NCBI RefSeq assembly: GCF_009017415.1
Contig: NC_092406.1
Location: 1,178,001-1,242,000 of the forward strand
Reading direction: 5' to 3'
From: Aspergillus flavus
Lineage: Eukaryota > Ascomycota > Eurotiomycetes > Eurotiales > Aspergillaceae
Length of the DNA: 64,000 nucleotides
Notes under the pieces: model-generated
Database searches by the model: none
What the model was told of the DNA's origin: nothing
The model's input: the letters and a program-made list of their open reading frames with translations, nothing else
Translations under genes and position numbers: made by a program
Shown here: positions 1 through 11,821 of the stretch, in pieces
Numbering within the stretch: position 1 is the first letter of the stretch
How the letters are laid out: the number at the start of each line of letters is the position of its first letter

Positions 1-1420
1 CCATTTTCTACTGTCAATTCCATGACCTTCCTTATTATACTGAAGATGAAAGCTCAGTTGAGTTCCTGTTTGTCTATATACAACTTACAAACTAATTTGA
101 GTCATGAATCTTATATAGTACTCTATATAACCTCTCTGCGAGAACCATCTCAGCTAACTTCTTGAATAGCCCTCAAGCAACACCAACTATTGATGATGAG
201 CTTACAAGTCAATGAAAGTAAGCTACCAACTATCAGCCGATATCAGAGCCCTAGTCCATTACACGTCATACCAGCGACGAGTCATTTTATATGAGTGCAA
301 ACCTTCAGACAGCTGCTGTGGATGCAGCCCACGTCGTCAATTTAGAGAAGCATGCTGGAAGCGACAATGCCTCCTTTCATACGTCTGTGATAAGAGACTG
401 GTGCGTTCTATGGATCTTCAGACCCTCTATTGATCATGCCTGAGGAAATGATCCATTATATGGCTATGGGGATCACATTTCGAAAAAAAAAAATATGACC
501 TTCGGTGTGTCGTATCCTGTGCTGCCAGGTTTCACATTCACAGGAACTATACCCAATGCCACAAAGATTCTTATGCAGTGGTTCACTTACTCCACTTGCT
601 AGGAAACTGGGCGCAAATAATATAGAGTAAGATTGTCTGATATGCTTACCTTTCTACATGCATGCTTAGATTAACTTAGACTGCTAGAAGTTTTGGAACG
701 CTGGAATTCCACAGAACCGGCCTAGGTGATTGGAAAATTAAGCCATTTTACTGATTCATGGATTCTATTTCATCGGTTAAATCAACACTAGTTAGTCTCA
801 AACTGGGCTCATACGTTTGTCCTCCATCAATCAAAGGATATAATTACTCTCCCCATACTCTCTATCTTATACAGTGCTCTGTACTTCAGTTTATAGGGAC
901 TTAAATGGGTCAGAATCAGGAATTAGCTCGTCATAACAATCATATTACACTCATATAGACGAGTAGAAGTGCGTGTCCATATTACACATTGGATATTTGC
1001 TCGAGTGTTCCATTGTGGAGCTCTTAATGCCACATCCCGAAGCCCCACCACCACCGCCTTTACAAATTTTGCCTTATCGATAAAATATGCCTTCTTTTTT
1101 TTTGGCGGGGTTTTATTATTTGAGCGGCATCGCGAGTTTCCATCTCCAGGCTCATTCCAACTAGTCACACCGATTACCTTACAAGTTCCGACGTCGGATG
1201 GTATGTGGAGAGCTGTAGCATGCCATTCTGAACATATTGTGTGAACCCAAGAACTCATATCTGATCGATCTTTCTCACACAGCTGAGAGGCATTCAACGC
1301 ACTATTTCAAACCGCTGGACTTGAGGGTTTTCCTAGTTGGGCTAGAAGAGAAAGACCCTTTTTTTTTTTTTGCCCTCTTCAACTTGACATCCGTTTTCTT
1401 GGTGACTGGGACTCTTAAAA
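1..1420. other. Intergenic, no gene recognised
   Basis: AT-rich sequence with only short, uncharacteristic open frames and no recognisable domain. The last 60 bases before the TTC27-like start (a T11 run near 1361-1371, then CT-rich sequence up to 1420) look like the pyrimidine-rich leader of that gene. No RNA gene or repeat structure was seen. Confidence 0.6.
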
Positions 1421-4324
1421 ATGGCTGAAGTTTCGATTGCTTACCCCACGTCATTAAATACGCTATATGATGAAGCGTCCTCGTTGAAGCAACTATATGA
1501 ACCTATCCAGTTAGCAGATGCTGAGATAGTTCCAATTTTACAATTACCTCTCGCAAAGGTTGTCTTTGGCCACGACTCTGCAGATGAGAGTACTCTCGCT
1601 CGTGTATCTAGCGGAGAAATCTCGTATACAACCTTTTTGGCAAACAAGACGAAGTCTATATCTCAGACGCAACTAGATGGTTCAACTCCTGAACAGCGGA
1701 ATTCGCAGCTGCTTCACATTGGTCTAGCAGCCCTCTTCAGCTTTCTTCAGTCCAATGTCACTGGACCCCCGCTAAGCTTCAGCCCTGCAGAGCTAATTAT
1801 ACCGTCCATTCTGCGAACTAACCCCACAAGTCTGAGAGCAGTCCGAGCGCATATAATCCGCGATCTCTCAGTAGATGGCGAAGCTGCTTATAGATTGACT
1901 CCAAATGTGGAGCTTTTTGCTGTTGCGAAGGCTATCTTGGCCGACACTGATTTTCTACTTACGAATGGCCCGTTGGTTGCTAGGACGGCAAGAATGCGTG
2001 TCAATTTCCTTCACCAGAAGATGCTATCAGAAATCACCGGTACGCTTCAGGATGCGATCTACTCCGACATGGAGCAAATTAGCAGCGCTTTGTTGAATGG
2101 AAATGCTGCTGGCTCAGAGACAGCGAAATTCCTACTCGAGAGAGCACTTATCCACACACATCACGGCTTGGATTCCAAAGCCAGAGCCGATATCGACAAG
2201 GCCGCTGCAGCGCGGAACTTCAAATTTGCTTTGACCGGAAAGTTGGGCAAAAGAACCAAGTTCCAGGAACGCGATATTAGTCAACTCGTCATCATTGCGA
2301 AGAGTGCCGACAATGCAACGGATACGAACGTCAATAGCACAAGTGATTCGGAGCCCTCGGGACCGAAGAACTTAGATCTCAACGATGATACTCTTCTGGA
2401 ATCTATATCCTTCACAAAGGATGAGAAACAACAGTCCCAGGATAATCAAGTTACCATACAAGACGAGTCGACGCTACCACCAGCATTGGCATCTCTTGAT
2501 CCCGGCAACCAGCCAAAACTCAGCCCTGTGGACTCCGCTATACTCCTAGCTCTTGCTGCCGCGATAACTAACACCACACCCGAGGATGGTCTAACTCGAG
2601 AGGAGACACACCCCTACGCCACCCGAGTCCTTGAGGGTGGTAGCTCAAATTGGCAGATCTACACACAAGGTCTTCTAGCTCGGAGCAGAATTGAGGGCTA
2701 TAGGGCTCGAACTGTGGAAAGATCGGTTTTACAAATGCAAGCTCTTGTGGATCAAGTCATTGCCGACACCGCTACCCTTGATAGTCAAGCTACTTCTACT
2801 GTCGAAGAGCCTACTACATTCCTTCCAAGACCCGAGAAATCTGAATCCGCGTCAGCTGCAGAGAGACTCGAATACGTATGGCTTCTGAACTTCTCCACCA
2901 GGTGGGATCTTGAGGCTGAGCTGGCATCTCGTTGGGTCAATCTCGGAGGACTGCGTACTGCTCTTGAAATTTACGAGCGTTTACAGATGTGGGCGGAGGC
3001 TGCGCTATGCTATGCCGCTACAGAGAGAGAGGAGAAGGCTAAGTCCATGGTTCGCAAACAACTCTACGAACCTACGAACAGAGAGCTCGAGGATGAGAAC
3101 GAGAAGTTTGAGGGACCCGAGCTCTCGCCTCTCCCTGCTGATGCCCCAAGACTTTTCTGTATTCTGGGAGATATGGACTCAGACCCAACCATGTACGAGC
3201 GCGCGTGGGAGGTTTCGAATAACAGGTACGCCCGTGCTCAGAGGTCTCTGGCTCGGCATTACCTCACACTTAAGCCGCCTGCATTAGAAAAGGCAGAGGA
3301 GGCTTACCGTAAGAGCTTGCAAATTAACCGTCTCAACCACGGCGCTTGGTTTTCACTAGGCTGTGTGCAGCTTGAACTTCAGCGTTGGGATGATGCGAAG
3401 GCCTCATTTACTCGGGCTGTGCAATTGGAAGAAAACGATGCTGAATCATGGAGCAACCTTGCTGCAGCCATACTACAAACACCTCAGCCAGATGAATCTA
3501 AGCCCACCTCTGTGGAGCAGCTGCCAGACGAAGAGGGTGAACTGGAAACTGGAAAAGCGCCGGAAGATCCTCACAAACACAAGCGCGAGGCCCTTGTAGC
3601 CCTGAGTCGTGCGGCTCAGCTCAAGAATACAAACTCTCGTATCTGGGACAACGTGCTTACGGTGGCAGCTTCAATTCCTCCTCCGTTTACCCCTTTCCGT
3701 GATGTTATTACCGCACAGAAGAAACTCATTGAGATTCTTGGTGATAAGAAAGGCGAAAAATGCATCGATCTTCCGATCGTGGGCATGCTTGTCGACTACC
3801 TTACAACTGCCTACGAGTATGAAGATCTTGTAATCAAAGTTGATAATGGCAGTGAGCCTCCTCAGCAAGTCGTCCGCAGTGGTACAATCGCTGGCCAGAT
3901 TCTGTCTTTGGTAGACAATTCGATTGTGCCACAAATTACCCACTCTGCCTCACTTTGGCTTCTTGTTGCCCGCGTTGAGCAATGGCGTGGGCAACCGTCG
4001 AAAGCCTTAGAAGCCCATGAGAAGGCTTGGCGTGCCACAGTGGCCTCTTCAACACAGGGGGCATTCCAGATGGGAGATGAAAAGAAGTGGATGGAAATTG
4101 TACGTGCCACAGAGAAATTGGTCCGTAATGGGTATTCTAAATACGGACCTATGGACAAAGAAGGCCAGGAAGATGCGGGTGAAGCTGAGCTCGTTGCCAA
4201 AGATTGGAGGTTTAAGGCCCGTAGTGCAGTGAGGGGCATTCTAGGTAAAGGCAAGGAGTTCTGGGAGGATAGTGAAGGGTGGTCGCAGTTGAAGGAGCTG
4301 CAGAGTGAGGTTGGAAGCACATAA
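1421..4324 (+). CDS. TPR protein of the TTC27/Emw1 family
   Basis: A single uninterrupted 967-residue frame starts at an ATG in a good context (AAAAATGGC) just after a pyrimidine-rich leader. The centre and C-terminal half carry tetratricopeptide repeats. The clearest pair lies around residues 600-690, with the alternating A/Y/L/W pattern of TPR helices (NRYARAQRSLARHYL, then a repeat around AWFSLGCVQLELQRWDDA). The N-terminal half is helical and has a low-complexity acidic stretch around residues 300-355. Length and arrangement fit the TTC27 family (yeast Emw1, an essential protein linked to cell-wall integrity; TTC27 in animals); this family call is from memory of the TPR core. The gene converges with met8 about 400 bases downstream. 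It could be another large TPR protein, but no other family fits as well. Confidence 0.8.
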   Translation: MAEVSIAYPTSLNTLYDEASSLKQLYEPIQLADAEIVPILQLPLAKVVFGHDSADESTLARVSSGEISYTTFLANKTKSISQTQLDGSTPEQRNSQLLHIGLAALFSFLQSNVTGPPLSFSPAELIIPSILRTNPTSLRAVRAHIIRDLSVDGEAAYRLTPNVELFAVAKAILADTDFLLTNGPLVARTARMRVNFLHQKMLSEITGTLQDAIYSDMEQISSALLNGNAAGSETAKFLLERALIHTHHGLDSKARADIDKAAAARNFKFALTGKLGKRTKFQERDISQLVIIAKSADNATDTNVNSTSDSEPSGPKNLDLNDDTLLESISFTKDEKQQSQDNQVTIQDESTLPPALASLDPGNQPKLSPVDSAILLALAAAITNTTPEDGLTREETHPYATRVLEGGSSNWQIYTQGLLARSRIEGYRARTVERSVLQMQALVDQVIADTATLDSQATSTVEEPTTFLPRPEKSESASAAERLEYVWLLNFSTRWDLEAELASRWVNLGGLRTALEIYERLQMWAEAALCYAATEREEKAKSMVRKQLYEPTNRELEDENEKFEGPELSPLPADAPRLFCILGDMDSDPTMYERAWEVSNNRYARAQRSLARHYLTLKPPALEKAEEAYRKSLQINRLNHGAWFSLGCVQLELQRWDDAKASFTRAVQLEENDAESWSNLAAAILQTPQPDESKPTSVEQLPDEEGELETGKAPEDPHKHKREALVALSRAAQLKNTNSRIWDNVLTVAASIPPPFTPFRDVITAQKKLIEILGDKKGEKCIDLPIVGMLVDYLTTAYEYEDLVIKVDNGSEPPQQVVRSGTIAGQILSLVDNSIVPQITHSASLWLLVARVEQWRGQPSKALEAHEKAWRATVASSTQGAFQMGDEKKWMEIVRATEKLVRNGYSKYGPMDKEGQEDAGEAELVAKDWRFKARSAVRGILGKGKEFWEDSEGWSQLKELQSEVGST

Positions 4325-4726
4325 ACAGGCCTCCTTTCTTTGTTATTATGTTTTCATTTCCATCATAGATCGGTCCACAAAATCCCATCCCAGAGACTAA
4401 ATACATTTCATCGTTTCCTTCTATATCCGAGTTCGGTTTGCAAATGCCCCCTACGACACAGTATAGAAACGACTTCCGGAGCAAAATAGAGCCATACTAA
4501 ACCCAATTTTCGTAGCTTATAGGTGGTCATTTCTCAAACGTGAGAAACATGTTGACTCCTTGGCAGCAAGCAGAGGTCTGTAACGACTATCCGCTTAAAA
4601 TCTGCTAGATCTCGAGGTTGACTACGAGATCATCTTGGGTAAGGGATGATTCCCAGGCTCGGAGACCAAGCCAATCACAGTCTCACTACCTGAACACATC
4701 GGCTAGAGTGTATGCAAATGTGGTGG
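4325..4726. other. Convergent 3' intergenic region
   Basis: About 400 bases between the stops of the TTC27-like gene (+) and met8 (-), presumably their 3' UTRs. No further feature was recognised. Confidence 0.6.
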
Positions 4727-5560
4727 TCAGTTAGACCGGACTTCATCGAATGTGGGGATCTTGCCAGACTCGTAATGGGCTAGTAGGCTGTCCATATCCT
4801 TATCATTCATCTGGACAAGTTCATCCAGGCTCCAGGATTCACAAACTCCAGACATCCTGGGTAAAACGTCAATAGAGGCTTGTAAGGTATCTTAGCCAAC
4901 TCACCATTTCATCCTTTTCGGACCTGCCTCTACGTTGGGAGCTACCTCCCTTAGCTTTTTCCGCAATTTGCCCACGTTCTCGATTGCTGCGCCCATGTTG
5001 TCGGGGAGAGTGTCGGCGATTTTCTTTCGTACCATACTTGCAATCTTAGGGCCATTTCCATTCGTGCTGACCATCACCTGTAACGGGCCATCCCGATGGA
5101 CACTTCCGAAGTAGAAATCACATTCGGAAGGTACATCGGCGATGTTTGCGGGTATCCTCTTCTCTTTACACAGTTTCCATACACGGGTTGAGGCGTCTGG
5201 GTCGTCAATAGCACAGAGAACCATGTCTGCTCCGTCAAGGTCTGTTGGCTCAAAGTTCCGATCAACATGAGATACTTGGCCTTCGGAGACCCGGAATGCT
5301 ACTTCATCGTTGAGGCCAGAGACAGGACAGACAACTGTCACTTTGGCATCGGCGTTAAGGGCATGGAGGATGCGACCGGCAGCTACCTACGCTCAGTATA
5401 TAAACGGTTAAAAAGTATTCCATATATATATATATAGCAGCAATTGCTAGCTAAAGGAGCTTACCTCCCCACCTCCCACAACTAAGACATGTTTGCTTTT
5501 CACCTGCCAAGCAACAATGAGAGAGCCTCCTCCCTGGACTTCAGGAAATTTTCGCGACAT
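4727..5560 (-). CDS. met8: Sirohaem synthase Met8 (precorrin-2 dehydrogenase/ferrochelatase)
   Basis: Three exons: 5560-5465, 5386-4905 and 4856-4727, giving 235 residues. The introns are 78 and 48 nt with GTAAGC and GTGAGT donors, and all phases close. Met8 oxidises precorrin-2 to sirohydrochlorin with NAD and inserts iron to make sirohaem, the cofactor of sulfite and nitrite reductases. The first exon ends in the Rossmann glycine motif (HVLVVGGGEVAAGR across the junction). It is followed by the Met8 signatures ADMVLCAIDDP, IPANIADVPSECDFYFGS and VMVSTNGNGPKIA. The last exon (SGVCESWSLDELVQMNDKD and the rest) matches the C-terminal helical part of fungal Met8 and would be missed if the frame were read through to the in-frame TGA at 4901. 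This is a stand-alone enzyme, not a CysG-type fusion. The start lies 243 bases from the divergent prs5 start, so the two probably share a promoter region. Confidence 0.9.
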
Positions 5561-5803
5561 ATTCGAATTGGTGGAATTGGGCTATCAGCAAAGCGGGGTT
5601 TATCGAAGTGATGTTGGCGGGGACTTCGGTACGGGGAGCAACAAAACCCCGTGACGAAAAGCTCCAGCTATTTTTCTCTCCAAAATTTTTTTTTCCGTTT
5701 CTTTCCCCTCGGTTGCTCATCGTGGGTTTCCCATTCTACCACCACCTTGACCCTTCCCCCAGTCCCTTGTCCATGTCTTATTCTAGCACATAATTACACC
5801 AAA
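5561..5803. promoter_or_regulatory. Shared divergent promoter region, met8/prs5
   Basis: 243 bases separate the two divergent start codons. The prs5 side has T/C-rich tracts (about 5670-5760) typical of fungal leaders. No specific regulator site could be assigned. Confidence 0.5.
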
Positions 5804-7526
5804 ATGCGGGGAGTACAAATTTTCTCTGGGACATCGCATCCCACACTTGCTAAGGTGGTCTGCGACCGGTTAGGGACTCAACCCGCCCGGGCAGACTTGG
5901 GTAAATTCGCCAATGGCGAGACAAGTGTAAACATTGGTGTCTCAGTACGGAACCAAGATGTCTACATTGTCCAGAGTGGCAGTGAGAAGATCAACGACAG
6001 TGTCATGGAACTCTTGATCATGATCTCTGCCTGCAAAGGAGGTTCTGCGAAGTCCATCACAGGTATGTTTCACGAAATCTAGTCTTTCTTTAAATATCTT
6101 AGCTTGCTAATTTGCGGCTTATCCTAGCGGTCATACCGTATGCTGCCTGCCTAGTCTGACTATCGCACAATTGATGCTAACCTAGCCGAGGTATTTCCCA
6201 TACTCTCGCCAATCTAAAAAGAAAAGCCACCGTGGTGCTATTACCGCCCGCATGCTAGCAAACCTCCTCTCAGTTGCTGGAGTAGACCATGTGATAACAT
6301 TGGACTTGCATGTGAGTCACAAAGCAGTTGGTGACAGTGTGGTGTCTTCTCCTGGACATATTTCTCATCAGGAAATATATAGGCATCGCAGATGCAGGGC
6401 TTCTTCGGCAAACCCGTGGACAACCTGTTTGCCGAACCCTATATCGCTCGTTGGATCCGCATGAATGTTCCTGGCTGGAAGGAGGCTGTTGTTGTCAGCA
6501 AGAACGCCGGTGGTACTAAGCGTGTTACGTCATTGGCGGACACCTTGAAGCTCAACTTCGGCATCGTTACTACCGATAGGCGGCGTCCGAAGATGAATAT
6601 GGCTATGACAGACAGCACGGTCTTCTTTGATTCTATAGATGAAGACTGCACGCCCGTCCAAAAAGAGGACGATCCGTTTGTACTCCACGTGCAGACTGGA
6701 AAACATGACGATTCGCAAACCGAAGAGGTGCATAGACTATCTGATAACATGGAATCATTGTTATCGGCAAATGCCTTGCTTCCGGACCTTCTGACGGGTG
6801 CTCGACGCCCGTCAGAGTTGGAGGCTGCACACGGGTGTACGGATGTCCGGGTACACGACGTAATCACAGGGCGGCTTGTAGAGGGTCACCTAGTCGATGA
6901 TGATTATCATCCAATCGATTCTACGCCTGCGTCGGGAGACACTACCCCCGGACAGACTGTAGCAGATCATTCTGACTCTGTTCCTGACCCAATGACGGAA
7001 TCGTTTATCTCCAGCACATCGTCTTTACCAGGTGACCATGCGCTTGGCGGCTCGTTTGATGCTGCTGAATCGTCTGATGAAGAAGGTAGTGTTGGACGAG
7101 CTGTGGAGCGAGAGAAGACCATTACTTTCGTGGGCGACGTCCGTGATAGGACTGTGTTCATCGTCGATGACATGATTGACAAAAGTGGATCATGGATTGC
7201 TGCAGCAGAGACTGTTGTGAAGAAGGGTGGCGCCAAGAAGGTCTACTGCATCGCAACCCACGGACTCTTCGGGGACAAATCCCTTGAGCAAATGGAAGAG
7301 TGCGACGTGATTGACTACATCGTAGTGACCAACACTTTCCCCATCTCGGAACAGATGGTTAGGAAATCGAAGAAGTTGGTCGTCATCGACATATCGACTC
7401 TCATCTCTGAGAGCATTAGACGCCATCATTATGGTGAAAGGTAAGTTGATCTTACCAATTCATGGCTATACTGGGAATCCTAACGCTTGCTGAAGTGTTT
7501 CGGCACTTTTCCACCTGAACGACTAA
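5804..7526 (+). CDS. prs5: Ribose-phosphate pyrophosphokinase subunit, Prs5 type
   Basis: Five exons: 5804-6062, 6128-6137 (10 nt), 6191-6311, 6383-7440 and 7496-7526, giving 492 residues. The family makes PRPP from ribose-5-phosphate and ATP for nucleotide, His and Trp synthesis. The N-terminal domain is typical ([43 protein letters not shown] then [11 protein letters not shown]). The second domain contains the PRPP-loop region [14 protein letters not shown]. About 180 acidic, serine-rich residues (roughly 198-375) interrupt the fold, as in yeast Prs5 (496 residues) and Prs1. Such subunits act in hetero-oligomers, and in yeast the inserts link PRPP synthetase to cell-integrity signalling; that role is inferred here. 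The PRPP loop reads DKSGS where catalytic isoforms usually have DTxGT, so this subunit may be regulatory. The tiny second exon supplies GVI.P of the conserved core and is required by phase. Confidence 0.9.
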
Positions 7527-10034
7527 CGTGTATTCTTCAACCACGCCTTTTTCTATTTCCATGCGTTTGGACGGGGTAAAATCTCGCCCCTGTGCCCACT
7601 ACGGTAAAACATGAACTTGACGCATTGATTGATGATGACTTCAAGCGAGTAACGACCTGAAAAATGATGAATTTCTTATCCCTTATACCAGATGGCGGTT
7701 ACTCGCTTTCACTTCGCAGGCTTCTGCTTTCTCCCGTACAATCATGGCCGTACATCTCCCATGATACCTTAGGCGATTTCTTTCTAACGAGTTTCAAAAC
7801 CTTTGTCCTATCTGGACATCGACTCAACATACTTATCTCAGCATCCCACAAACGAGCATTCCAGGCCTCGCTTCAAATAGGAAGATCAGTCTCCTATGGC
7901 TACATATGACGTGGCTTTATCTCTTCCTTGTTACTTAGTTGTGTCTTGATCTCATTGGGAAGCCAATAGCCGGCAAACCATAATTTTACTATACCAGCGA
8001 TGCAGTCCACTTTGGGTACTGCAGGAACATCTTGCAAACTCACAAGATTGTTCTTAACGGAGCGTTGGGAGAGCAAACTCGGTCCTGTCTCGCTATCTGC
8101 TTTTTGTGTCAATCGGCACGGGGGTAGTTAGCTGCAGGACTGTCGAGGAACGAAGGCACCAGTTTCTGAGATATTCGTATTTCAAGGCCTCGGCCAGTGG
8201 AACTGGGGCAAGAGAACATCTCGAACATTTCTGTACTTGCATTCATCGTAGGTTCAAATCTATTTCGGAAATATATCTATTTTGTGCCAACTTGCCAAGT
8301 CCTTTCTTCTCTCTCGTTGGCTGCACCGGCCATGTTTCGCCTTTGCGTACTTGAGTAGGTCTTAGGGTCGCTCTTCGGACTCCGCCGCTCTCGAATCATC
8401 GATTTAGCATTGGCACAAGTAATGAGCCGAACTAGTCTTCGCTGCTTGGAGTCAAGTGGGCGGCAGGCTTGTTAGGTGGTCTGACTCCATTGTACTGTGC
8501 CGTTCTAGACCTCGGGCAGAGAACTGTGTATGTGACGTCGCACAGGAGACCTCAGCTCCATCATTGTAGCGGTGTATTGATAGCGAATTTACGAGAAGCC
8601 CATCCGATCCGATCCAATGTTAATCGGTATGCCTGCCATCGATGTCATATACTGATCTTTGCTAGATTCAGATTCACAGGAGAAGGTCTGACACATCCAG
8701 TCATCCACTTGCGACAGCCATGTGGATACATAATGTGTTCTCAAACCAATCGAGTCACTTCAAAAACAGCGTTCCAACCAGACCTTAAGCGCAGGAGCAC
8801 TGAATGGCTGTTTCCAGGGCCGGCGCATGAGTTGCTCTACGGGTCACCACAAACAAGACCATCAGAATTTGTAAAGACACGAGACTATAATTGGGGTAAT
8901 ACGATATGCTATCCTTTGTGTGAAAAGGGAGATTACAGGCGAGGACGAAAAAAGCGACCTGTCCAGCACAAAAGTACCAGCGGGACGCGTGGGTCATTGT
9001 TCGAAAAGGGACCAACTCCGCGGGAGACGGAGGCACACACTACCAGCCAACGAAACCTACCGGGGCACAGGAATACGCCGGGGAAGGGGATCCGGTAGAT
9101 CAGCGCAGAAGTCGACTAAAGGTTCGAATTTCGATTAGGATGTCACTGTTACTCAATTGGGCAACGGGGTCGGAAAGGATTACGACTATCTCGCTTAGTC
9201 TATGAAGGTTCTAAGCGGGCATGAGTGAGGACAACCACTGTCGTCTCGGGGAAGGACCATCGCTCGTGGGATTCTAAACAGCGTCTACGTACAACCCCAA
9301 GGTGTCTCAATACGGCGACCGGCGTTAGGTACCTCGTTAGTCTCTACGACGATTCGGGCTGAAGTGGGATTGATGCGAGATAGCGTCGCCCATGCGATGT
9401 CATCAATGGCCTTAGCGCCTTGGTGTGGACCACTGTCAGGTCCGACAGGCTGGGTATTGGAGGGGGCTTAGGACGCAGTGTGCACCGCGTGCGCATCTCT
9501 CTTGTCGGTTCGAGACCCAATTTTCTTTTAGTCTTTTCGGTTCTGCCAAAGTCAGGTTGCGAGACCTAATGATTTGCTGACAAGTTCGATCTACTTTTTT
9601 TAGTGCTACGACTACAACACCCCGGGCTAGATTTAGGGCCTCATTAGCTTACAGGACGGAGCTAGTGGATGTCTTACAACTTCGGCTGCGCGCTGAGGAA
9701 TCCCCTGGTTTCCAGATTCTTGGAATGGGTCGACAGGTCAGTCTGCCGGATGTTAATTGACTGCCGGCTTTTAAGCTGGAGAACCTTTTACGACATGTTT
9801 GATTCCAATTGTTACCATCGCTCTACGAACGAGGTAAAGTGTCCGCCTCCACTGCCCCTTTCTCGGGTCTCCGGTTGCACATCCTATGCGCTGGTGGCTT
9901 GACGGCACTAAGCTGGTAGTTAACTCTATTCCCACTGGGAAGCCACTAACTCACGAACCCGGTTGGCGGGTCAGTGGATCCTCTGCAATTGTCCGTCGCG
10001 ATCAGCTAGCTAAGATCAGCGCGAGAGAGAGGTA

Positions 10035-10077
10035 AGAAAATAAATAAATAAATAAAATATCAAATAAAATAATAATT
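10035..10077. repeat. A-rich simple repeat (AAAT)n
   Basis: A run of AAAT/AAATA units with slight interruptions, followed shortly by a ten-base A tract (about 10092-10101). It resembles the A-rich 3' tail of a retroposon or a simple microsatellite. No coding sequence adjoins it. Confidence 0.7.
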
Positions 10078-10697
10078 TGAAATCTGACAGAAAAAAAAAA
10101 TTACGAGAGAAAACCTGGCGCCAGATTATGCGATATTCCGAAGTGAGATAACCTTTCTTGTCGTGAGGCAGATCGAACTATACTTCATAATGACGGACTA
10201 CTACTGCTAGTCGTAGTCTGCTGTAGGTGTGATGCACACACAAACATACACGGATATGCACTACATACATCCATACCTGCATGGGAATCTCACCTGAGGA
10301 TGCATATCACGTGTCCGGAATGGGATGTATACTCCGGACGTCTCTGATTGCTCCCTTCCTGAACACCTAAAAGGTTACCCTGCATGGTCAGCATCTCACC
10401 GATCCATGGTGGAGCACTTAAACTTCAGCCTGGGATGCTAAAAGACCGGGGGCCTCGGTAAAGGGGTGCCGGTGCAACTCGGTGATACGGTGGCTATAAC
10501 ATGAACAAGGGAGACCCTTCCTCTCCAAGCTTCCGGATGGGACAGTGTGACACTGGGATTGAGTCTAAACAAGCCAGATTACGACCAACCATGATGTGCA
10601 ATTGGGAATTGAGGTTTCGGATACGGATGGCGAGAAAACTAAATTGACTTCTAAGTTCTTATCCGTCGAAAACCCTCTGCCCAAAAAGAAATCTCAG

Positions 10698-10738
10698 GTA
10701 AATTAGAAAAATCAAATAAAGTCAAATAAAATATATCA
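10698..10738. repeat. A-rich tract, AAATCAAATAAAGTCAAAT type
   Basis: A second imperfect AAATA-type tract about 650 bases after the first, ending a GC-richer block. Confidence 0.6.
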
Positions 10739-10903
10739 AGCCATGGGATTCGAGACCATGAGAAGGACCGGGAGCAAGTATGTGAGGGAGAGAGAGAGAA
10801 AATGAAGGAAACTATTTGTCACATGGGTCTCGCTCAGGTTACTCTAGCAATAAAAACTGACGAATATACTAATACATGACTAATTATTGAAATAGAGAGG
10901 GGG

Positions 10904-10956
10904 GAAATAATAATAAATAAAAATAAAGTAAAGTAAAATAAAATAAAATAAAAAAT
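10904..10956. repeat. A-rich tract of AATA/AAATA/AGTAA units
   Basis: A third tract of AAT, AAATA and AAGTA units following a GA-rich segment (about 10781-10803, repeated GAGAGAGA). Confidence 0.65.
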
Positions 10957-10998
10957 TGGAGGGAATGCCGCTATAAATACATTAAATTCAAGCTATCC

Positions 10999-11016
10999 AA
11001 AAAAAAAAAAAAAAAA
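10999..11016. repeat. Homopolymer A18
   Basis: Eighteen consecutive A residues about 45 bases after the third A-rich tract. They could be the poly(A) end of a retroposed copy or simple slippage. Confidence 0.75.
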
Positions 11017-11821
11017 GAAATTATACTCCGCCAGTATGGATCTTGGGAAGGATCTGCACGCCAAAAGTTCCCAATGCACTGGCACTGGGAATCCTTCTTC
11101 TCCAATCACCAGTGTCCGATCCTTTACTTTGAGGACCAGATCCGGAGGCCTGGAATATAGCTGCGTAGAGAGGCCCGATAGTCCTCTCGCCTTAGTCCGA
11201 TCCCGGCTATCTCCTTCATCGAATGACGATCTTCGAGATCTGCGACATCGTGAGCCCCAAACCTATCCTGAATATGGGAAGAGAAGCTCCAGGGTTCCCG
11301 GACTATCGCATAACTTTCCAGCTCCCCGGGCGCCCTCGAATACCCACTTTCTCTGGCCCACTGGCGATATATCACTTTACTGTCGACTGTTAAGTTAGTG
11401 ATGATTGGTCTCCGTCCCATTATTGTCATCCATTGTTGGGCTCTCGCCAGATTTCCCCATCCGTGTCTTTTTTTTATTTTATTTTTCTTATTTCTCATTT
11501 CTTATTTCTTAATTTCTCTCTCTCTTACACACAATCCTCAGCTCACACACACAGTGACTCTTTCTCTCGGATTCTCTACTTCCTTTTTCTTCTCTTGCCT
11601 TCGTACACATCTCCTCTATCACACTCAGGTTGCTCCACCCCACTAGACAATAAACGGATACTTGCATCACAGTTCCAGAGTCATTCCATGCAGCTGGAGT
11701 TGCCCGGTCTGGACTTCAGGTCTTACCGTTTCCTGTACAGAAAGGTCATACCGCAAGAAATGTGTTCAATGCATCTTCGCAGACGATAACTCATCCCTGG
11801 TCCTGATTGAAAGCTCGCGCC

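Larger units (their letters stand above)
7527..11800. other. Gene-poor island with possible degraded repeats
   Basis: More than 4 kb after prs5 without a recognisable protein. Open frames here (the longest, 8469-9098, begins at TTG) show no domain or fungal codon pattern. From about 10.0 kb the sequence becomes AT-rich with several AAAT/AAATA-type tails listed separately. The intervening blocks (about 10.1-10.7 kb) resemble neither neighbouring genes nor any repeat I can name. Decayed retroelement fragments are possible. From 11.46 kb a CT-rich stretch precedes the small cysteine-rich gene. Confidence 0.5.

Noticed and set aside
8469..9098. 209-codon frame in the gene-poor island
   Set aside because: Begins at TTG, has no recognisable domain, and shows no fungal codon preference, splice or promoter context.
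9440..9525. Possible tRNA (GGTTCGAGACCC resembling a T arm)
   Set aside because: No matching acceptor, D or anticodon stems could be formed upstream, and the T stem itself does not pair.
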